19,134 nucleotides of DNA from CAZHSN01 sp964535125. Its GTDB lineage: Bacteria; Armatimonadota; HRBIN16. Every line of letters begins with the position of its first letter. The first letter of the stretch is position 1. The DNA is taken from assembly GCA_964535125.1 (NCBI GenBank), contig CAZHSN010000064.1, positions 1-19,134 on the forward strand, given 5' to 3'. The notes below the pieces were generated by a model. The model worked only from the letters and a program-made list of their open reading frames with translations. It was not told where the DNA came from and did no database searches. Positions 14,754-19,134 of this stretch are shown here, piece by piece. The position numbers and the translations under genes are program-made.

Positions 14754-14782
14754 TGAACACGGTCGCGTTGCTGATGTAGACT
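14754..14782 (+). promoter_or_regulatory. Weak candidate promoter for the GT39-like gene
   Basis: TGAACA (14754-14759) and TAGACT (14777-14782) are 17 nt apart, each a 4/6 match to consensus, and lie about 30 nt upstream of the ATG at 14813. It would be divergent from, and just upstream of, the pyr promoter. Pattern match only. Confidence 0.25.
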
Positions 14783-14812
14783 GAGTACAGTGAACACGCC
14801 GGAGGCGCCAAC

Positions 14813-16534
14813 ATGCCCATTCCCACAACAGCAGCCGAACGGAAGAGACGTCGGTTGCGACTCGTTCCACCAATCTTGTTTTTGGGTGCGTTGCTCGTTG
14901 GATCGCTGGCCGGACTCAATGTCATCGGATTGTTTGATCTTGACGAAGGGTTCTACGCCTCTGTCGCACGCACCATGGTGGAGACGGGGGACTGGTTGAC
15001 CCCACGGATCGGCGACGCGGTGTTCTTCGACAAACCGCCGCTGCTCTACTGGCTACAGGCGATGTGTATGCAGCTATTGGGGTTCACCCCAACCGCCGCC
15101 CGGCTTCCCGCAGCACTCAGCATCGCACTCACTGCAGGCCTGCTGTGGTGGTGGGCGTCGCGTTACGGTATGACACGCGTCGGATGGGTAGCCGCGCTCC
15201 TGTTGTTGTTGAGTCCCATCGGCGTTGGCATCGCGCGTCAGGGTATTATGGATGGCCCTCTCACGCTGTTGCAGACGGCGGCCGTGCTGGCTGCGGCGGC
15301 CGGAGTCATGTCCAACCGACGCTGGTTCCTCGTCTTCGCAGCGTGCTCGGCCCTCGCGCTGCTGACCAAGGGACTGATCGGAGTGCTGCTTCCTTGCGCG
15401 GCGGTGCTGTGCTGGACCGGCTGGCGTAAGGACTGGAAGCGGCTGGCTGGAATGCCCTGGCTGGGGGCTGCCGTTGTGTTTCTGGCGATCGCACTGCCAT
15501 GGCACCTGGCGATCTACCAGCAGCACGGTGCGGCGTGGTTTGACGAGTACATCATCCGCCAACATTTGGCTCGCTTTAAAGGAGCGGAGTTCGGGCATGT
15601 GGCTCCGTTTTGGACATACATTCCGATATTGTGGTTCGGGTTGTTCCCATGGAGTACGCTGACTCCGGCGGCCTGGTGGCGCCGTATCGCGGCGGGCCGG
15701 CGAACCGACGACCCGGGCGTCGCTTGTGTCGCCATGCTGGCGGTCTGGGCCTTGGTTGTTTTCGTGTTCTTTAGCATCAGCCGGTCGAAACTGCCCGGGT
15801 ACATAATGCCGGCGGTCCCGGCTCTGGCGGTGTGCGCCGCGTACCGGTTGGTGAATGATTGGGGACGCCGGCGCTCGATTTCAGCTTTGGAAACCGGACT
15901 GTTGGGTTTCTCAGGTATGGCTGCCGCGCTGGTGTTCACCACAGTCGGAGCCTTGGGGCTAACTTGGGCCGCACAGGTGCCCAAACAGTTCCTCGGAAAA
16001 CCGCTACCCGCCAATGTATTGGAACCTGTCATCGCCATGGCCCCGTTCGCGTTGATGCTGGCTGCCTGGTGCCTGTTGACTTCGTTGATGATGGCGGTCC
16101 GTCGGGACGCTATTCCACGGATGACCGGAGCGATGTTTCTCGCCGGCTTCGTGCTACCCATCCTGTTCATCACGTTCGGGTTTCCGGCATGGAACGCGTA
16201 TGATATCGCTCCGCTGCATCGGTTGGCGTCGCAGGGACGCGACCTGGCTCTAAAGCACCGGACACCGATGGCTGTGTATGACCTGCACCCGGGACGTCCC
16301 AGCGTGCTGTTCGTCACCGGCGCGTACCTGGCCGACGACATTCTAGGCGGCGCACAAAGCGTGTTGGGTATCGACAACACCGAACAGCTCACCGATCTGT
16401 TGAAACGAAGCCCGAACCGCTCTGCACTCGTATTGGCAGACCTCAACAATGAGCCACAGGTGAAGGGCTATACGCTGACAGAGACCGCACGCAGCGGGCG
16501 CTGGGGGCTTTGGATGGCCGAACCCGAGAGATAA
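14813..16534 (+). CDS. GT39/ArnT-like integral membrane glycosyltransferase (GT-C fold)
   Basis: The 573-residue polytopic protein has about ten or more hydrophobic segments after a short basic N-terminus. After TM1 comes the first extracytoplasmic loop with DLDEGFYASVARTM (acidic DLDE at 42-45), then FFDKPPLLYW (71-80) and RQGIMDGPLTL (Asp147). These are the conserved features of PMT/ArnT-type enzymes that move sugar from a polyprenyl-phosphate carrier onto lipid A, protein or another acceptor on the outer face of the inner membrane. SISRSKLPGYIMPAVPAL is also typical. The C-terminal ~110 residues form a soluble domain. ATG 14813 has GGAGG at 14801-14805 (7-nt spacing). The acceptor is unknown. 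It sits divergent to the pyr operon and upstream of an AT-rich paralog. Confidence 0.9.
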   Translation: MPIPTTAAERKRRRLRLVPPILFLGALLVGSLAGLNVIGLFDLDEGFYASVARTMVETGDWLTPRIGDAVFFDKPPLLYWLQAMCMQLLGFTPTAARLPAALSIALTAGLLWWWASRYGMTRVGWVAALLLLLSPIGVGIARQGIMDGPLTLLQTAAVLAAAAGVMSNRRWFLVFAACSALALLTKGLIGVLLPCAAVLCWTGWRKDWKRLAGMPWLGAAVVFLAIALPWHLAIYQQHGAAWFDEYIIRQHLARFKGAEFGHVAPFWTYIPILWFGLFPWSTLTPAAWWRRIAAGRRTDDPGVACVAMLAVWALVVFVFFSISRSKLPGYIMPAVPALAVCAAYRLVNDWGRRRSISALETGLLGFSGMAAALVFTTVGALGLTWAAQVPKQFLGKPLPANVLEPVIAMAPFALMLAAWCLLTSLMMAVRRDAIPRMTGAMFLAGFVLPILFITFGFPAWNAYDIAPLHRLASQGRDLALKHRTPMAVYDLHPGRPSVLFVTGAYLADDILGGAQSVLGIDNTEQLTDLLKRSPNRSALVLADLNNEPQVKGYTLTETARSGRWGLWMAEPER

Positions 16535-17000
16535 GCGACTACCAGATGCTCATTATTGCATTTCATTAATGCCTCTATGCCAGCAGACATGCATCGCATC
16601 GTCTTCTCTATACACGTGCTTACATCGATCTGAGGCGTTGTGTTGGTGCTATGATCTCCGCAGAGGCGATACAGTAGCGCAGCACACATCACCGATGTTG
16701 CACTCGGTCAATTGTGTGGTGTGTCACCGAGTCTGCACGAGCAAAAAGAACGACTATGGCAGTTGTTAAGGACATGCATCCATTCATATCGCATCCCTGT
16801 ATTTAAGACGCAATTTGTAGTATTCCGTAGCACGGGAGCGTCAACCCATAGTCCAAAAGTACAACTCGAGACCTTCATTGGGCTTGCGCACAGATCAATG
16901 GAGTGCTACCATTGAGTTAATGAAGTGCACGATTGTAGTGCTTCGTCACATAACCACCATTTAAATCGCAGTCAATTTTACCAGGGTGGAGGTGTTACTC
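16535..17000. other. AT-rich noncoding stretch with small inverted repeats
   Basis: No credible gene is visible here. Base composition falls at about 16540 from the GC-rich coding style to something much more AT-rich. Inverted repeats: GCATT/AATGC (16558-16562, 16568-16572), ACTCGGT/ACCGAGT (16702-16708, 16726-16732), and TCAATGG/CCATTGA (16895-16901, 16909-16915; 7-bp stem, 7-nt loop). None has a U-run. GGAGG at 16988-16992 serves as ribosome-binding site for the next gene. No transposase remnant, tRNA or obvious direct-repeat boundary was found. Confidence 0.5.
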
Positions 17001-18635
17001 GTGGAATCATTTTATCAACACAGACGCATACTTTTTATAGCACCACTGTTAATATTGTTTATATGCGCCGCCTGTGTCGGATTAATAGGAGCTGATATAG
17101 ACAAGCTGGCCGACAGTACTCGCATGTATTTAGCAAGCAATGACGCCATATATATATTTAGCCAAGACAGGCAACTGATTCTATACCATATTATGCAGAT
17201 AGTTTTCACTAAACTACTAGGTTGCATTTGGATTTCTGAAAGATTACCCGCATTGCTATGCATAACTGCTACCGCAATTGCATTATGGCAGTTTGCAAAG
17301 CGCCACATCGACCATTATTGCGGATGGATCGCATCAGTACTGTACATTACTTGTCCTGCATTTGTACCCATAATCATAACATACGGTCATATCACACTAA
17401 CCGCACTACTTCACACATTTCTGTTCATATCATTCTATGAAATCATAAGTGGCAACAGATCATGGCTATTATGCACATTACCAACATTAGCATTAACATT
17501 GTACATTGGCAACGGATTCTTAGACATACTGCCTATATCTGCTGTAGCAATGTATGCAATCACAAGATACGCGCGATCAAGTATTAAATACAAATGGTTC
17601 ATTCATTGTGTGTACGCACTCATACTACTTGTTTTCATTATTATAGCCGCACAATACCTACACAATAATAGCCACATATACAGCACTAGTTACATCACAT
17701 CATTAGCACTAGTGTGTTGCATGTATATAGTCTCAGCGATGCATCCATACTCATTATTGGCAACAATTTCAATAATTACAAAGCCAAAACAAACGCTGAT
17801 TAATGCGTATCCACACGCACTCTTGTACGTTTGGTTCGTTTCTGAGATAGCATATGTGTTGTTGATGCAGTATTACCATGAGACCCTACACGGTTTTTGG
17901 TTTGTTGCTTACATGGCGCCTGCTATGTCCCTTTTGTTTATTCATACAATCCACCCAAATCGTCCATCATTCAGCCGATACATGGCCGTACGTATTCTGG
18001 TGGCAGTATCAGGCATTTTAGCGGGCGCATCTATGTTTGTTGGTATCATGATAGGGATCGTTGAAACAATTGGGATTGGCAATATGTTCACATTTAACAT
18101 ATGGCCTATACCAAGCCTGCATGAATTCAGCCATGCACATGTTGTGATAATCACGGCAATATTCGTGTTAATATCGTCAACTTTCGTATATATGTCATTA
18201 AGCTATAATATGTTTATGCGACGAGCATACTTATCAAATGTATTGATTATGATTCTCCTAGGGTTATTTATGTTTTCGTACTATCATTCCGAAATCAAAG
18301 ACATACACAAAACCGCAATAGACGCAGTATCTATTGCAAAGAGAAACAACTTGCCACTATCTGTAGATACTTGCGAGCTAATTCCGTCAGTAACCTTCGT
18401 AGCGGGTGATGTGTTCGAACGAAACTCGTTTAGCGGAGCTCAAGCATCATGTGACTGCAGTCGTGACCCCCGCGTCCCTCCAAAAGAATCGATATTGTTT
18501 GCAAGCAAAGATTCAGTCAAATACTACCGGGACAATCTTAAGGTGACCCTCATTCGAGATAGTAAGCATGTTGGAATATGGAAACTTTACAACAAAGAAT
18601 TCGGCACCAGTTCATGCAACTGTGCCAATAACTAG
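17001..18635 (+). CDS. AT-rich, diverged paralog of the upstream GT39-like protein; conserved active-site residues replaced
   Basis: A 544-residue polytopic membrane protein. GTG 17001 is chosen because GGAGG (16988-16992) lies 8 nt upstream; GTGs at 16986 and 16992 overlap that site. It aligns with the preceding GT39-like gene. Examples are RLPALLCITATAIALW against RLPAALSIALTAGLLW, a shared GW[IV]A, a shared Y-x-[MA]-P-A pattern near the middle (YMAPAM against YIMPAV), PSVTFVAGDVF...GAQ against PSVLFVTGAYL...GAQ, and VGIWK against WGLWM near the end. The overall layout (TM region plus ~110-residue soluble tail) is the same. At conserved GT-C positions the first-loop DLDE is GADI, FDKPP is QDRQL, and the Asp of RQGIMDG is Ile. 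Codon use is strikingly AT-rich (many ATA, ACA, AAT). The frame is fully open, so the gene appears maintained, but glycosyltransferase activity is doubtful. Confidence 0.8.
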   Translation: MESFYQHRRILFIAPLLILFICAACVGLIGADIDKLADSTRMYLASNDAIYIFSQDRQLILYHIMQIVFTKLLGCIWISERLPALLCITATAIALWQFAKRHIDHYCGWIASVLYITCPAFVPIIITYGHITLTALLHTFLFISFYEIISGNRSWLLCTLPTLALTLYIGNGFLDILPISAVAMYAITRYARSSIKYKWFIHCVYALILLVFIIIAAQYLHNNSHIYSTSYITSLALVCCMYIVSAMHPYSLLATISIITKPKQTLINAYPHALLYVWFVSEIAYVLLMQYYHETLHGFWFVAYMAPAMSLLFIHTIHPNRPSFSRYMAVRILVAVSGILAGASMFVGIMIGIVETIGIGNMFTFNIWPIPSLHEFSHAHVVIITAIFVLISSTFVYMSLSYNMFMRRAYLSNVLIMILLGLFMFSYYHSEIKDIHKTAIDAVSIAKRNNLPLSVDTCELIPSVTFVAGDVFERNSFSGAQASCDCSRDPRVPPKESILFASKDSVKYYRDNLKVTLIRDSKHVGIWKLYNKEFGTSSCNCANN

Positions 18636-18994
18636 CTCCTGCCTCAAGATTGAAGCTCACATGGTGACTAGTGATACGTAATGATTGATATCTATGCCTC
18701 ACTTGCACCTAATTTGCGCCAATCTGCGCAGCGCCAAGTGCGAAGCGTGTCGCATGCGGTATTATTTAAACAATAACGGATCAAGCCATGCGAGCAATAT
18801 TTCCACGAAATCACTCGCATGAAGCGACCTGATAACAGAATTGGCAGGTATGGTTTACTTAAGTCCCCGAAACGGATGAACCAAGCAACGACACAAGCAA
18901 GTAATCACCATTCACAACGTCAATATAAATATGCGGTCTGCACAACTATAAACCTAATTTTCTCAGTATACGAAACTGCACTTGATCAACACGT
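18636..18994. other. Noncoding stretch with clustered inverted repeats
   Basis: No convincing gene. A local cluster of dyads lies at 18700-18821. CACTTG (18700-18705)/CAAGTG (18735-18740) encloses TGCGC (18715-18719)/GCGCA (18726-18730, 6-nt loop). After that comes CATGCGAG (18787-18794)/CTCGCATG (18814-18821). The GC-rich arms stand out from AT-rich surroundings, as in structured RNA or protein-binding sites. No U-run or known RNA family is recognised. Confidence 0.4.
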
Positions 18995-19032
18995 GCCCCC
19001 CCAGCTTGGCGCCATGCCTAGCGAGGGGGGGC
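18995..19032. terminator. Strong 38-nt imperfect hairpin, probable transcription boundary
   Basis: GCCCCCCC (18995-19002) and GGGGGGGC (19025-19032) form a perfect 8-bp outer stem. Inside, GCTTGGC (19004-19010) and GCCTAGC (19016-19022) pair at six of seven positions around a GCCAT loop. It lies 26 nt beyond the stop of the minus-strand gene entering from the right and marks the end of the AT-rich island. No T-run follows on either strand, so it may act as a barrier or RNA-end protector rather than a classical intrinsic terminator. Confidence 0.55.
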
Positions 19033-19058
19033 TATAGACCGTTGCGTTAATGGTCCGC

Positions 19059-19134
19059 TTAGCGGAACATGCCTACGCGCTGGCGCAGTACCGTATCGAC
19101 ATACATGACCGGGCTGATCTGGTCGAGCAGTCGG
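19059..19134 (-). CDS. C-terminal end of an unidentified gene (continues beyond window)
   Basis: Reading the minus strand inward from the right edge, one frame stays open for 24 residues, including LLDQISPVMYVDTVL and ending RVGMFR, and stops at TAA (19061-19059). The residues look protein-like and base composition returns to the GC-rich style of the main genome. The strong hairpin at 18995-19032 lies just downstream of the stop, as expected for a gene end. Too little is present to name a family. Confidence 0.45.
   Translation of the reverse strand, partial: RLLDQISPVMYVDTVLRQRVGMFR

Noticed and set aside
15514..16449. Minus-strand 311-codon open frame inside the GT39-like gene
   Set aside because: Shadow of the membrane-protein codons, rich in Ala/Asn/Ser/Arg and without a recognisable domain.
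16712..16915. 67-codon plus-strand open frame in the AT-rich gap
   Set aside because: No Shine-Dalgarno, no family resemblance, overlaps two inverted repeats; treated as noncoding.
16535..18994. Insertion sequence or prophage as the source of the AT-rich island
   Set aside because: No transposase, integrase or phage gene, and no terminal inverted or direct repeats at the composition boundaries were seen.
18636..18994. CRISPR array or tRNA gene in the structured noncoding region
   Set aside because: The repeats are dyads, not regularly spaced direct repeats, and no cloverleaf with a T-loop GTTCGA-type motif is found.
18819..19037. 72-codon plus-strand open frame near the right end
   Set aside because: No ribosome-binding site, low-complexity polar composition, and its end runs through the strong hairpin; more likely noncoding.

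Overview
The window comes from a diderm (outer-membrane) bacterium. Most of it is GC-rich, roughly 60% by eye. It carries a TolC-type outer-membrane channel together with a PyrR-controlled pyrimidine operon, a Ycf46-type AAA protein and a type I dihydroorotase. That mix suggests a diderm member of the Terrabacteria such as Armatimonadota. The placement is a low-confidence inference and no rRNA or other phylogenetic marker is present.

Layout. (1) 1-2185, plus strand: the 3' part of a GH99/WbsX-like carbohydrate-active protein, followed 1 nt later by a TolC-family efflux channel. (2) 2201-5444, minus strand: a cytoplasmic GAF-PAS histidine kinase, dUTPase (dut), and a zinc-ribbon/TPR/single-TM protein whose GTG start overlaps the dut stop. 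(3) 5540-5585: a nested inverted repeat in the divergent intergenic region. (4) 5599-9006, plus strand: a three-gene cluster of a glyoxalase-II-like metallo-beta-lactamase-fold hydrolase, a GT4/GT5-type glycosyltransferase and a Ycf46-like AAA+ ATPase. (5) 8982-14708, minus strand: the de novo pyrimidine operon pyrR-pyrB-pyrC-carA-carB, tightly packed with overlapping starts and stops. Its carB gene encodes only the N-terminal half of the large subunit. The leader contains a textbook PyrR-binding RNA hairpin, a competing stem and a hairpin over the pyrR Shine-Dalgarno, with no U-tract terminator. (6) 14813-16534, plus strand: a GT39/ArnT-like multi-pass glycosyltransferase. (7) 16535-18994: an AT-rich island holding one large membrane-protein gene. 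That gene is a diverged paralog of the preceding GT39 gene in which several conserved acidic residues are replaced. It is flanked by structured noncoding DNA. (8) 18995-19134: a strong 38-nt hairpin and the last codons of a GC-rich minus-strand gene entering from the right edge.

How the genes fit together. The pyr operon supplies PyrR (uracil-nucleotide sensor), aspartate carbamoyltransferase, dihydroorotase, the glutaminase subunit of carbamoyl-phosphate synthetase and half of its synthetase subunit. The missing C-terminal half must be encoded elsewhere for the pathway to work. PyrR probably controls its own operon through the leader RNA. The remaining genes are mostly envelope or glycan genes (GH99-like, TolC, GT4, two GT39-like) or signalling and housekeeping genes.

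The observations most worth following are the clean domain-boundary split of carB, the apparently terminator-less PyrR leader, and the AT-rich, active-site-altered GT39 paralog next to a normal copy.
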